A stretch of DNA of 43,520 nt from XN24 sp964413755 (GTDB lineage: Bacteria > Pseudomonadota > Gammaproteobacteria > Steroidobacterales > XN24), in contig CAYPTW010000007.1 in assembly GCA_964413755.1 (NCBI GenBank), positions 1 to 43,520 of the forward strand, in the 5' to 3' direction. Below, one piece after another: positions 13,863 to 22,244 of this stretch. Position numbers and translations under genes: made by a program. Under the pieces are notes generated by a model. That model was not told the DNA's origin. It saw only the letters and a program-made list of their open reading frames with translations, and did not search any database. Positions within the stretch are counted from its first letter, which is position 1. Each line of letters opens with the position of its first letter.

Positions 13863-14855
13863 TCAGCCCGCCTTGGCGACCTCCAGTGGCGTCGTGAGCC
13901 CGGCGGTCTCCAGCCAGCGTTCGGCATCGAGGGCGGCCATGCAACCGGAGCCGGCGGAGGTCACGGCCTGGCGATAGATCGGGTCAGAGACGTCGCCCGC
14001 GGCGAACACGCCGGGCACGCTGGTGGCGGTCGCGTTGCCGCGGCTGCCGCTGGCGACCTGGATGTAGCCGTGCTCCATTTCCAGCTGCCCCTCGAAAATG
14101 CCCGTGTTCGGCGTGTGACCGATGGCGACGAACATGCCGGTCACCTCGAGGTCCTGCGCGAGCTGCGGGTTCTTGGTGTTGCGCACGCGCACGCCGGTCA
14201 CGCCGCTGTCGTCGCCCAGCACCTCGTCGACGACGTGGTCCCAGAGCAGCGTGACGTTGCCGCCAGGGCCGGCTTTCTCGAACAGCTTCTGCTGCATGAT
14301 CTTTTCGGCACGCAGCGCGTCGCGCCGGTGCACCAGGGTGACGTGCGAGGCGAGGTTCGAGAGGTACAGGGCCTCCTCCACGGCGGTGTTGCCGCCGCCG
14401 ATCACCGCCACTGCCTGGTTGCGGTAGAAGAAGCCGTCGCAGGTTGCGCAGGCGGACACGCCGCGCCCCTTGAACTTCTCTTCCGAGGGCAGGCCGAGAT
14501 AGCGCGCCGTGGCGCCCGTGGCGATGATCAGGGCATCACAGGTATAGCTGCCGCTGTCGCCCTCGAGCAGAAAGGGGCGCTGCGTGAGGTTCACCTTGTG
14601 GATATGGTCGAAGACGATTTCCGTCTCGAAGCGCTCGGCATGACGGCGCATGCGCTCCATCAGCTCCGGCCCCTGGACGCCGGCATCGTCGCCGGGCCAG
14701 TTGTCGACGTCGGTGGTGGTCATCAGCTGGCCGCCCTGCTCGACGCCGGTGACCAGCACGGGATGCAGGTTTGCACGCGCGGCATAAACCGCGGCGCTGT
14801 AGCCGGCAGGGCCGGAACCCAGGATCAAGACCCGGCAGTGCTTGGGATCGCTCAT
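13863..14855 (-). CDS. trxB: Thioredoxin-disulfide reductase
   Basis: This 330-residue flavoenzyme passes electrons from NADPH to thioredoxin in the cytoplasm. The FAD site GSGPAGYSAAVYAARA lies near the N-terminus. VTGVEQGGQLMTTTDVDNWPG follows, then the redox-active CATC (in GVSACATCDGFFYR), the NADPH-binding GGGNTAVEEALYL with VHRRDALRAEK, and the FAD-binding C-terminal GVFAAGDVSDPIYRQAVTSAGSGCMAA. All catalytic features are present and length fits the family. It is divergent from the alanine dehydrogenase gene with a 100-bp intergenic region, and begins a minus-strand run with the acyltransferase gene and aat. Confidence 0.97.
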   Translation of the reverse strand: MSDPKHCRVLILGSGPAGYSAAVYAARANLHPVLVTGVEQGGQLMTTTDVDNWPGDDAGVQGPELMERMRRHAERFETEIVFDHIHKVNLTQRPFLLEGDSGSYTCDALIIATGATARYLGLPSEEKFKGRGVSACATCDGFFYRNQAVAVIGGGNTAVEEALYLSNLASHVTLVHRRDALRAEKIMQQKLFEKAGPGGNVTLLWDHVVDEVLGDDSGVTGVRVRNTKNPQLAQDLEVTGMFVAIGHTPNTGIFEGQLEMEHGYIQVASGSRGNATATSVPGVFAAGDVSDPIYRQAVTSAGSGCMAALDAERWLETAGLTTPLEVAKAG

Positions 14856-14884
14856 GTATAATTCCGCCCTTGCGAGTTTCCCCT

Positions 14885-14913
14885 ATGTTATGAGAAGCGA
14901 CTGGCTCCGGCAA
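14885..14913 (-). promoter_or_regulatory. Promoter of trxB
   Basis: On the minus strand TTGCCG (14908-14913) and TAACAT (14885-14890) are 17 bp apart, giving a short leader of about 20-25 nt before the ATG at 14855. A perfect TATAAT on the plus strand (14857-14862) has no good -35 partner but may help drive the divergent ald gene. Confidence 0.45.
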
Positions 14914-14955
14914 AGCACGCCGGGCGGTCCGGGCCCGAGTATCCAGGAGTCAATC

Positions 14956-16014
14956 ATGCGTATCGGTGTACCGCGGGAGATCAAGCCGCTGGAGGGCCGG
15001 GTCGGGCTCATTCCGGCTGCCTGTGCGGAGTTGGTGCGGGCGGGTCACGAGGTGTTCATCCAGGCCTCGGCCGGGATCAAGAGCGGCTACGCCGATGCAG
15101 CCTTCGAGGCCGTCGGCGTCCAGGTGCTGCCCGACGCGGCCGCGGTTTACGAGCGTGCCGAGATGATCGTCAAGGTCAAGGAGCCGATCGAGGGTGACCT
15201 GGCGCACATCCGCCAGGACCACCTGCTGTTCTGTTACCTGCACCTGGCGGCGTTGCCGCAGTTGACCCAGCGGCTGTGCCAGATCGGCTGCACCGCGGTG
15301 GCCTTCGAGACCGTCGAGGACGAGCGCGGGCGGCTGCCGCTGCTGGCACCCATGAGCGACATCGCCGGGCGGCTGTCGATGCAGGTCGCGACCCACCTGC
15401 TGCACCAGCCGCAGGGTGGCAAGGGCATCCTGCTCGGCGGCGTACCGGCGGCCAAGCGCGGCAAGGTGGTCGTGCTGGGCGGCGGCGTGGCCGGCAGCAA
15501 TTCGGCCATCATCGCCGCCGGGCTCGGCGCCGAGGTCACGATCTTCGACATGGACCGCGACAAGCTGGTTGCCGCGCGCGCCATCGGCGCGAACGTGACC
15601 GGGCTGTACCCGCACACGCACGACGTGGCGGATGCGGTGGCACAGGCCGATATCGTCGTCGGCTCGGTGCTGGTCACCGGGGAGCGCGCGCCGCACGTGG
15701 TGAGCGCGGAGATGGTGCGCGCCATGCAGCCGGGCAGCGTCATCGCCGATATCTCGGTCGACCAGGGTGGTTGCATCGAGACCACGCGGCCCACCACCTG
15801 GGAAGACCCGACCTACATCGAGCACGGCGTGGTGCACTTCACCGTGACCAACATGCCGGGCGCGGTGCCGCGCACCTCTTCGCAGGCGCTCTCGGCGGCG
15901 ATCGCGCCGTACGCCATGCGGCTCGCGGCCGGCAACTGGCGCGATGTCCCTTCGCTGGTGAAGGGTATCAACGTGGACGCCGGCGAGGTTGTCCACCCGG
16001 CGCTTTTCAAGTAA
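14956..16014 (+). CDS. ald: Alanine dehydrogenase
   Basis: This 352-residue NAD-dependent enzyme interconverts L-alanine and pyruvate plus ammonia. The ATG at 14956 is preceded by AGGAG at a good distance and gives the canonical opening MRIGVPREIKPLEGRVGLIP; longer in-frame starts only add non-conserved residues. The pyruvate-binding region (IVKVKEPI, HLAALP) is followed by the nucleotide-binding motif GGGVAGSNSA around residue 175 and the C-terminal signature TRPTTWEDPTYIEHGVVHF with VTNMPGAVPRTSSQAL. Catalytic Lys and His candidates (VKVKEP and CYLHLAALP) are present. Length is slightly under the usual 360-370. It is not clearly in an operon: trxB diverges and ftsK starts 54 bp later. Confidence 0.93.
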   Translation: MRIGVPREIKPLEGRVGLIPAACAELVRAGHEVFIQASAGIKSGYADAAFEAVGVQVLPDAAAVYERAEMIVKVKEPIEGDLAHIRQDHLLFCYLHLAALPQLTQRLCQIGCTAVAFETVEDERGRLPLLAPMSDIAGRLSMQVATHLLHQPQGGKGILLGGVPAAKRGKVVVLGGGVAGSNSAIIAAGLGAEVTIFDMDRDKLVAARAIGANVTGLYPHTHDVADAVAQADIVVGSVLVTGERAPHVVSAEMVRAMQPGSVIADISVDQGGCIETTRPTTWEDPTYIEHGVVHFTVTNMPGAVPRTSSQALSAAIAPYAMRLAAGNWRDVPSLVKGINVDAGEVVHPALFK

Positions 16015-16068
16015 TTTAAGAAAAGAAAAACATACGGTTGCGCAAACTAATTCAAGTGGAATCAGCGA

Positions 16069-18369
16069 TTGGCCAAGGCGACTGAGAGCAAGCCCCGACT
16101 GATGGGCCTGTCCGTCGGGCGGGCAGCCCGGGAGGGTGCCTTGTGGATCGGCTGGGCCCTGGCGCTGATCCTGCTGTGGGCATTGGCCAGTTACAGCCCG
16201 GCCGATCCGGGTTTCGCGTCCACCGGCGCAGAGGCCGAGGTGAGCAACGCGGCCGGTCCCGTGGGTGCCTGGATCTCGAGCTTCCTTTACGTGCTGTTCG
16301 GCCATCCGGCCTACCTGTTCCCCGTGCTGCTGGCCGGGGCCGGCTGGTTCATTTCCCGCGGGGATTCAGGCACGGACCTGCCGGAGGGCAGGGTCCTCGC
16401 CCTGCGCGGCGCTGGTTTCCTGGTGACGCTGGCCGCGAGCTGCGGGCTGGCGACGCTGCACTTTGCCGGCAACGGCCTGCCCGAGACGGCCGGTGGCATC
16501 CTCGGCCAGCTGGCCGGCCTGGGCCTGGCCGCTGTGCTCAGCTTTCTCGGCGCCACCCTGCTGCTGCTCGCGCTGTGGCTGGCCGGGGTGTCACTGTTCA
16601 CCGGCGTGTCCTGGCTCGCCGTCATGGACCGGGTCGGCCGGCTCACCCTGCTGGCCGGGGCGGCATTGCAGCAGGGCATCGAGAACCTGCGCGACCGTAT
16701 CGCCGGACGCAAGGCTGCGCAGGCCCGCCAGGAGGCGGTGGAACGCAAGATGCGCAGCGTGGTGCGCAAGACGCCGCCGCGCATCGAGCCGGTGCTGGCG
16801 CCGGTGGAAAAGAGCGAACGCGTGGAAAAAGAGCGGCAGGTGCCGCTGTTCGAGACGCCGGCGCCGGGAGAGATCCCGCCCCTCGGGTTGCTCGACGAAG
16901 CGCCGCCGAAGGTGGGCGGTTATTCGGACGACGCGCTGGAGGCGATGTCGCGGCTGGTCGAGCTGAAGCTGCGCGACTTCGGCGTCGAGGTCGAGGTGGT
17001 GGCCGTGCACCCTGGCCCGGTGGTGACGCGCTTCGAGCTGGCGCCTGCGCCCGGCGTGAAGGTCAGCCAGATCAGCAACCTCGCCAAGGACCTGGCGCGC
17101 GCCCTGGCGGCCATCGCGGTGCGGGTGGTCGAGGTCATCCCGGGCAAGCCGACCGTCGGGCTGGAGATCCCCAACGAGACGCGTGAGCTGGTCACCCTGG
17201 GCGAGATCCTGACTTCGCGCGCATACGATGAGATGAAGTCGCCGCTGGCGCTGGCGCTGGGCAAGGATATCGGCGGCCTGCCGACGGTGGCCGACCTGGC
17301 GCGCATGCCGCACCTGCTCATTGCCGGCACCACCGGCTCGGGCAAGTCCGTGGCGATCAACGCCATGGTGCTGTCATTGCTCTACAAGGCAACGCCGGAG
17401 CAGGTACGGCTGATCATGGTCGACCCGAAGATGCTGGAGTTGTCCGTCTACGAGGGCATCCCGCACCTGCTGGCGCCGGTCGTGACCGACATGAACGAGG
17501 CTGCCAACGCGCTGCGCTGGTGCGTGGCGGAGATGGAGCGGCGCTACCGCCTCATGGCTGCGCTCGCGGTGCGCAACATCGGCGGCTTCAACCGCAAGCT
17601 GAAAGAGGCCGAGCAGCGCGGCGAGCCGCTGCGCGATCCGCTGTTCAAGCCGGAGGATCATGTCGAAGGCATCGAGGCGCCGCTGCTCACGCCGCTGCCG
17701 TTCATCGTCGTGGTCATCGACGAGCTCGCCGACCTGATGATGGTCGTGGGCAAGAAGGTCGAGGAGCTGATCGCGCGCCTGGCGCAGAAGGCGCGGGCTT
17801 CCGGCATCCACCTCATCGTCGCCACGCAGCGGCCGTCGGTGGACGTGATCACCGGCCTGATCAAGGCCAACATTCCTTCGCGCATCGCCTTCCAGGTCTC
17901 CGCGCGCGTGGACTCGCGCACCATCCTCGACCAGATGGGCGCCGAGAGCCTGTTGGGCCACGGCGACATGCTGTTCCTGCCGCCGGGCACCGGGGTGCCG
18001 CAGCGCGTGCACGGCGCCTTCGTGTCCGATGCCGAGGTGATCCGCGTGGTCAAGCACCTCAAGGCGGCGGGTCCGCCGGTGTACCTGGAAGAAGTGCTGG
18101 AGGGACCGTCCCAGCCCGTGCCCGGCCTGTCGCCGCTTGCCGGCGGCGGCAGCATGGATGACGGCGAGCAGGACCCGCTCTACGACGAAGCCGTGCGCAT
18201 CGTCACCGAGACGCGCAAGGCCTCCATTTCGGGCGTGCAGCGCCGGCTGAAGATCGGCTACAACCGGGCCGCGCGCCTGGTCGAGACCATGGAGCAGGCC
18301 GGCCTGGTCGGGCCGCTGCAGTCCAACGGCAGCCGCGAAGTCCTGGCGCCGGAACCACCCGAGGATTGA
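16069..18369 (+). CDS. ftsK: DNA translocase FtsK
   Basis: This 766-residue protein pumps chromosomal DNA through the division septum and activates XerCD recombination. The start is a TTG at 16069 with AAGTGGA upstream. The N-terminus carries about four membrane segments (roughly residues 25-45, 65-90, 105-125 and 135-165). A short charged linker leads to the motor: AIAVRVVEVIPGKPTVGLEIPN, Walker A GTTGSGKS near residue 427, Walker B FIVVVIDELADLMM, and the ATQRPSVDVITG segment. The C-terminal gamma winged helix (DPLYDEAVRIVTETRKASISGVQRRL) would read KOPS sites. The linker is much shorter than in E. coli FtsK, as in many gammaproteobacteria. lolA follows in the same direction. Confidence 0.96.
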   Translation: MAKATESKPRLMGLSVGRAAREGALWIGWALALILLWALASYSPADPGFASTGAEAEVSNAAGPVGAWISSFLYVLFGHPAYLFPVLLAGAGWFISRGDSGTDLPEGRVLALRGAGFLVTLAASCGLATLHFAGNGLPETAGGILGQLAGLGLAAVLSFLGATLLLLALWLAGVSLFTGVSWLAVMDRVGRLTLLAGAALQQGIENLRDRIAGRKAAQARQEAVERKMRSVVRKTPPRIEPVLAPVEKSERVEKERQVPLFETPAPGEIPPLGLLDEAPPKVGGYSDDALEAMSRLVELKLRDFGVEVEVVAVHPGPVVTRFELAPAPGVKVSQISNLAKDLARALAAIAVRVVEVIPGKPTVGLEIPNETRELVTLGEILTSRAYDEMKSPLALALGKDIGGLPTVADLARMPHLLIAGTTGSGKSVAINAMVLSLLYKATPEQVRLIMVDPKMLELSVYEGIPHLLAPVVTDMNEAANALRWCVAEMERRYRLMAALAVRNIGGFNRKLKEAEQRGEPLRDPLFKPEDHVEGIEAPLLTPLPFIVVVIDELADLMMVVGKKVEELIARLAQKARASGIHLIVATQRPSVDVITGLIKANIPSRIAFQVSARVDSRTILDQMGAESLLGHGDMLFLPPGTGVPQRVHGAFVSDAEVIRVVKHLKAAGPPVYLEEVLEGPSQPVPGLSPLAGGGSMDDGEQDPLYDEAVRIVTETRKASISGVQRRLKIGYNRAARLVETMEQAGLVGPLQSNGSREVLAPEPPED

Positions 18370-18390
18370 AACGGGAGCTTTCCCCGTTTC
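18368..18390 (+). terminator. Hairpin at the ftsK stop codon
   Basis: GAAACGGG (18368-18375) and CCCGTTTC (18383-18390) form a perfect 8-bp stem with a 7-nt loop, overlapping the ftsK TGA. There is no clear T-tract, and the downstream genes seem to belong to the same operon. It may act as an attenuator or 3'-end stabiliser rather than a full stop. Confidence 0.4.
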
Positions 18391-18422
18391 CCGCGGTCGA
18401 AACCACAATGGACAGGATCAGC

Positions 18423-19103
18423 ATGATGCGTCGTATTCCCTGGTTCACAGCGGCCGCCGTGACGATGCTGGCGGCGGGTCTTGCCGCGCCCGCGGTCGGC
18501 GTGCGTGCCCAGACGCCGGCGGCAACCGAGGCGCCCTCGCGGGCACCGGAGCTGCTCCGGGCCTTTCTCGCCGAGACCGTCACCCTGGAGGCCGGGTTCA
18601 GCCAGGTGCTGCTCGAGGCGGACAGTGCACGCACGCAGGTCAGCGAGGGGCGCTTCTACCTGCACCGGCCGCAGCGTTTCCGCTGGGACTACCAGTCCCC
18701 GGTGCCGCAGCTCGTGGTCGCCGACGGTGAGAACCTCTGGCTCTACGACCCCGACCTGGAGCAGGTCACGGTGCGCCGGCTCGACGACGGCCTTTCCAGC
18801 ACGCCGGCGATGCTGCTGTCCGGCGACGGCTCTCTGGACGATTCTTTCCGCATCGGCGCCGCCTACCGCGAGGACGGTTTCGACTGGGTCGAGCTGGCGC
18901 CGCTGTCCGAAGACGCCGACTTCGCCGGAGTGCGCGTGGGTTTCGTGGCGGATCGCCTGGCTTCCATGGAACTGATCGACGCGCTGGGCCAGACCACCAT
19001 CATCCGCTTCGAGGATGTCGTCCTGAATTCCCCCCTGGACGCCGCCTTGTTCCAGTTCGTGCCGCCACCGGGCGCTGACGTCATTCGCGACACGGCATTC
19101 TGA
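18423..19103 (+). CDS. lolA: Outer-membrane lipoprotein carrier protein LolA
   Basis: This periplasmic chaperone of about 226 residues carries lipoproteins from LolCDE to LolB. I choose the ATG at 18423 because AGGAT lies five bases upstream and the product begins with a clean signal peptide (MMRRIPWFTAAAVTMLAAGLAAPAVGVRA). An ATG at 18408 is possible. LolA signatures are LEAGFSQVLLEAD, SEGRFYLHRPQRFRWDYQSP, QLVVADGENLWLYDPDLEQVTV, and LNSPLDAALFQFVPPPGADVI near the end. It lies between ftsK and rarA, the usual gammaproteobacterial position; here a VanZ-like gene overlaps its stop codon by one base. Confidence 0.94.
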   Translation: MMRRIPWFTAAAVTMLAAGLAAPAVGVRAQTPAATEAPSRAPELLRAFLAETVTLEAGFSQVLLEADSARTQVSEGRFYLHRPQRFRWDYQSPVPQLVVADGENLWLYDPDLEQVTVRRLDDGLSSTPAMLLSGDGSLDDSFRIGAAYREDGFDWVELAPLSEDADFAGVRVGFVADRLASMELIDALGQTTIIRFEDVVLNSPLDAALFQFVPPPGADVIRDTAF

Positions 19104-19495
19104 TGCTCGCCCGACTGGTCCTCGCCTGGCGCCTGCTCGCCTGGGGCACGGCGCTGGCCATCCTCGTCGGCAGCCTGTGGCCGAGCATGCCCGCCGTGCC
19201 GGGCGGGCTATCCGACAAGTTGCTGCATTTCCTTGCCTACGTCGCGCTGGCACTGGTGTTCACCGCGGCTTTCAGCCGCCGGCACTGGCTCGCGATTGCG
19301 CTCGGACTGGCCGTCTTCGGCGGCGCCATCGAGTTGCTGCAACACTGGCTGCCGGGCCGGCGCGCGGGCGAATGGGGCGACCTGGCCGCCAACCTGGGCG
19401 GCATCACCACCGGGCTGGCGATGGCATTCGCCGTGCCGCACGGCTGGCGCCGGAAGCTGGACCGCGTGCTGGGCCGGCCGGAAGGGGTGGTGTGA
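19103..19495 (+). CDS. VanZ-like membrane protein
   Basis: This small protein (130 residues) has three to four hydrophobic segments. They show the VanZ family pattern: an N-terminal segment ending ILVGSLWPSMP, then SDKLLHFLAYVALALVFTAAF with the conserved K-HF pair, the long helix AIALGLAVFGGAIELLQHWLPGR with conserved E and Q, and EWGDLAANLGGITTGLAMAF with the conserved D-AN-G. VanZ was named for teicoplanin resistance in the vanA cluster, but most chromosomal relatives have no known role. It is translationally coupled to lolA (1-bp overlap) and to rarA (4-bp overlap), so it is a real expressed member of this operon. The name does not imply antibiotic resistance. Confidence 0.85.
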   Translation: MLARLVLAWRLLAWGTALAILVGSLWPSMPAVPGGLSDKLLHFLAYVALALVFTAAFSRRHWLAIALGLAVFGGAIELLQHWLPGRRAGEWGDLAANLGGITTGLAMAFAVPHGWRRKLDRVLGRPEGVV

Positions 19496-20865
19496 CTGCG
19501 CCGGGCGACAACATGGTGGATGTTCGACCGCTGGCGGATCGCATGCGGCCGCGGTCGCTGGCCGAGTACGCGGGCCAGGCGCACCTGGTCGGCAGCGGGC
19601 GGCCGCTGGCGCACGTGGTCGCCGGCCGCGGACTGCATTCGATGGTGCTGTGGGGCCCGCCGGGAAGCGGCAAGACCACCTTGGCGCGCCTGGTGGCGGG
19701 GCAGTACGAGGCGGAGTTCATCGCCCTGTCTGCGGTCCTCGCCGGCGTCAAGGATGTACGCGCCGCGGTGGAACGCGCGCAGGGCCTGCAGGCCGAGGGC
19801 CGCCGCACCGTGCTGTTCCTCGACGAGGTGCACCGCTTCAACAAGGCGCAGCAGGATGCCTTCCTGCCCTGGGTGGAGGACGGCACGCTGACCTTCATCG
19901 GGGCGACGACGGAGAACCCGAGTTTCGAGCTCAACAGCGCCTTGCTGTCGCGGGCGCGCGTTTACGTGCTCAAGGCACTGTCCCAGGAGGCGTTGCTGGC
20001 CATCCTGCGCCAGGCGCTGGCCGACCCCGAACGCGGCCTGGGTCCGCGCGCCCCCGTGCTGAATGAGGAGCAACTCGCGGCGATCGCGGAAGCCGCCGAT
20101 GGCGATGCCCGGCGCGCGCTGAACCTGCTCGAGCTGGCGGCCGACCTCGCCGATGCCGCCGGGGACGAGGAGGGCGGTCCGCAGGCATCGCGTGAACTGG
20201 ACGAGGCGACGTTCGCCGCCCTGCTGTCCGGCGGCTACCGGCGCTTCGACAAGCGCGGCGAGGCCTTTTACGACCAGATCTCGGCCCTGCACAAGTCAGT
20301 GCGGGGTACGGACCCGGACGCGGCGTTGTACTGGCTTGCACGCATGCTCGACGGCGGCTGCGATCCGGTGTACATCGCGCGGCGCGTGGTACGCATGGCG
20401 AGCGAGGACATCGGCAACGCCGACCCGCGCGGGCTGGCGCTCGCCCTGGATGCCTGGGATGCCTACGAACGCCTCGGCAGTCCCGAGGGTGAGCTGGGGC
20501 TGGCGCAGGCGGTGGCTTACCTGGCCTGTGCGCCGAAGAGCAACGCCGTCTACCGTGCCTGGGGCCAGGCCCAGGCGGATGCCGCCAAGCTGGGATCGTT
20601 GCCCGTGCCGCTGCACCTGCGCAATGCGCCGACGCGCCTGATGAAAGAACTCGGCTATGGCCGCGATTATCGCTATGCCCACGACGAGGCCGGCGGCTTT
20701 GCGGCGGGCGAGCACTATTTCCCCGAGGAAATGGAGCCACGGCGCTACTATGAGCCGCCGCCGCGCGGCCTGGAGTTGAAGATCGGTGAGAAGCTCGCCA
20801 AGCTGCGCGAGGAATCTGCTGCGGCCCGCCACCGGGGCGGCGCCGGGAAAGTGAAGAAGGACTGA
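19492..20865 (+). CDS. rarA: Replication-associated recombination protein RarA (MgsA)
   Basis: This AAA+ clamp-loader-like ATPase acts at stalled replication forks. I choose the GTG at 19492 (457 aa) because it overlaps the VanZ-like stop by 4 bp and follows GGAAGGGGT; an ATG at 19513 is an alternative. The sequence shows PLADRMRPRSLAEYAGQAHLVG, Walker A WGPPGSGKTTLARL, Walker B VLFLDEVHRFNKAQQDAFLPWVE, and sensor GATTENPSFELNSALLSRARVYVL. The C-terminal tetramerisation region includes DQISALHKSVRGTDPDAALYWL and LGYGRDYRYAHDEAGGFAAGEHYFPEEM. Length and all ATPase motifs fit E. coli RarA. It is immediately followed by serS. Confidence 0.95.
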   Translation: MTAPGDNMVDVRPLADRMRPRSLAEYAGQAHLVGSGRPLAHVVAGRGLHSMVLWGPPGSGKTTLARLVAGQYEAEFIALSAVLAGVKDVRAAVERAQGLQAEGRRTVLFLDEVHRFNKAQQDAFLPWVEDGTLTFIGATTENPSFELNSALLSRARVYVLKALSQEALLAILRQALADPERGLGPRAPVLNEEQLAAIAEAADGDARRALNLLELAADLADAAGDEEGGPQASRELDEATFAALLSGGYRRFDKRGEAFYDQISALHKSVRGTDPDAALYWLARMLDGGCDPVYIARRVVRMASEDIGNADPRGLALALDAWDAYERLGSPEGELGLAQAVAYLACAPKSNAVYRAWGQAQADAAKLGSLPVPLHLRNAPTRLMKELGYGRDYRYAHDEAGGFAAGEHYFPEEMEPRRYYEPPPRGLELKIGEKLAKLREESAAARHRGGAGKVKKD

Positions 20866-20866
20866 C

Positions 20867-22135
20867 ATGCTGGATCCGAAGCTGTTGCGCAATGACCTCG
20901 ACGGCACGGCCCGCGCCCTGCGGCGGCGCGGCTATGCCCTGGACACGGAGCGCTTTGCCGCCCTCGAGGAGCGGCGCAAGACCCTGCAGGTGCAGGCCGA
21001 CGAGTTGCGCAACGAGCGCAACACGCGTTCCAAGGCCATCGGCCGGGCCAAGGCGGCCGGCGAGGACGTGGCCCCGTTGCTGGCCGAAGTCGCTGACCTC
21101 GGGGATCGGCTGAAGGCGGCGGAGTCGGGGCTCACCGCGGTGCAGGCCGAGCTGGAAACCGCCCTCTACGACCTGCCTAACCTGCTCGACGCCAGCGTGC
21201 CCGACGGCGCGGACGAGAATGCCAACCTGGAAGTGCGCCGCTGGGGCGAGCCGCGCGAGTTCGAGTTCAAGCCGAAGGACCATGTCGACCTCGCGCTGCT
21301 GGACTTCGAGGCGGCGGCCAAGATCTCCGGAGCGCGCTTCGCGGTGATGCGCGGCGCAGTCGCGCGCCTGCACCGCGCGCTGATCCAGTTCATGCTCGAC
21401 CTGCACACCCGCGAGCATGGCTACACCGAGATCTACGCGCCCTACATCGTCAACGGCCAGAGCCTGGTCGGCACCGGCCAGTTGCCGAAGTTCCGCGCCG
21501 ACCTGTTCGCGCTGGAAGGCGAGCAGGATTTCTATCTCATTCCCACCGCCGAGGTGCCGGTCACCAACCTGGTGCGCGACGAGATCCTGCCGGCCGAGCA
21601 GCTGCCGCTGCGCATGACGGGGCACACGCCGTGCTTCCGCTCCGAGGCCGGCAGCTACGGCAAGGACACGCGCGGCATGATCCGCCAGCACCAGTTCGAG
21701 AAGGTCGAGCTGGTGCAGGTGGTCAGGCCGGAGGATTCCATGGCTGCGCTGGAAGAGCTCACCGGCCACGCCGAGCGCGTGCTGCAGCTGCTCGAGCTGC
21801 CGTACAGGGTGATGCTCCTGTGCAGCGGGGATACCGGTCAGGCCGCGATGAAGACCTACGATCTCGAGGTCTGGCTGCCGGGCCAGCAGCGCTACCGCGA
21901 AATTTCCTCCTGTTCCAACTGTGGCGATTACCAGGCGCGCCGCATGCTGGCGCGGTGGCGCAATCCCGACACCGGCAAGCCCGAGCTGGTGCACACGCTG
22001 AACGGCTCCGGCGTCGCGGCCGGGCGCGCGCTGGTGGCGGTGCTGGAGAACTACCAGCAGGCCGACGGGTCGGTCATCGTGCCTGCCGCGTTGCGCCCGT
22101 GGATGGGCGGGACCGAGCGAATTCCCGCCGCCTGA
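20867..22135 (+). CDS. serS: Seryl-tRNA synthetase
   Basis: This 422-residue class II synthetase charges tRNA-Ser (a tRNA-Ser gene lies at 32828-32917). The N-terminal coiled-coil arm (about residues 25-110), which recognises the long variable arm of tRNA-Ser, is visible as two charged helical stretches around ADELRNERNTRSKAIGRAK. The catalytic domain has motif 2 region FRSEAGSYGKDTRGMIRQHQFEKVELVQ, then EISSCSNCGDYQARRMLAR and motif 3 HTLNGSGVAAGRALVAVLENYQ. It closes with VIVPAALRPWMGG. It starts one base after the rarA stop, completing the ftsK-lolA-vanZ-rarA-serS run, which ends at the hairpin 22184-22216. Confidence 0.97.
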   Translation: MLDPKLLRNDLDGTARALRRRGYALDTERFAALEERRKTLQVQADELRNERNTRSKAIGRAKAAGEDVAPLLAEVADLGDRLKAAESGLTAVQAELETALYDLPNLLDASVPDGADENANLEVRRWGEPREFEFKPKDHVDLALLDFEAAAKISGARFAVMRGAVARLHRALIQFMLDLHTREHGYTEIYAPYIVNGQSLVGTGQLPKFRADLFALEGEQDFYLIPTAEVPVTNLVRDEILPAEQLPLRMTGHTPCFRSEAGSYGKDTRGMIRQHQFEKVELVQVVRPEDSMAALEELTGHAERVLQLLELPYRVMLLCSGDTGQAAMKTYDLEVWLPGQQRYREISSCSNCGDYQARRMLARWRNPDTGKPELVHTLNGSGVAAGRALVAVLENYQQADGSVIVPAALRPWMGGTERIPAA

Positions 22136-22183
22136 GCGCGAAAAGCCACGGGTCAAGGCCCTGAATCGACCGGTTATCGCCGG

Positions 22184-22216
22184 AAATTCGCCGTTTGTCG
22201 GGAGAACGGTGAATTT
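22184..22216 (+). terminator. 12-bp hairpin between serS and the pilin operon
   Basis: AAATTCGCCGTT (22184-22195) and AACGGTGAATTT (22205-22216) pair over 12 positions with one G.T wobble and a 9-nt loop. It lies 48 bases past the serS stop and 28 bases before the fimT ATG. Only a weak T-tract follows, so it may be the serS terminator or a leader structure or operator for the pilin operon. Confidence 0.5.
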
Positions 22217-22244
22217 GCTTGTGCCCCTCACTAGGATCACCGTC

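Noticed and set aside
22190..22240. Sigma-54 promoter for the pilin operon
   Set aside because: GG and GC dinucleotides occur but not with the fixed spacing of the -24/-12 elements.
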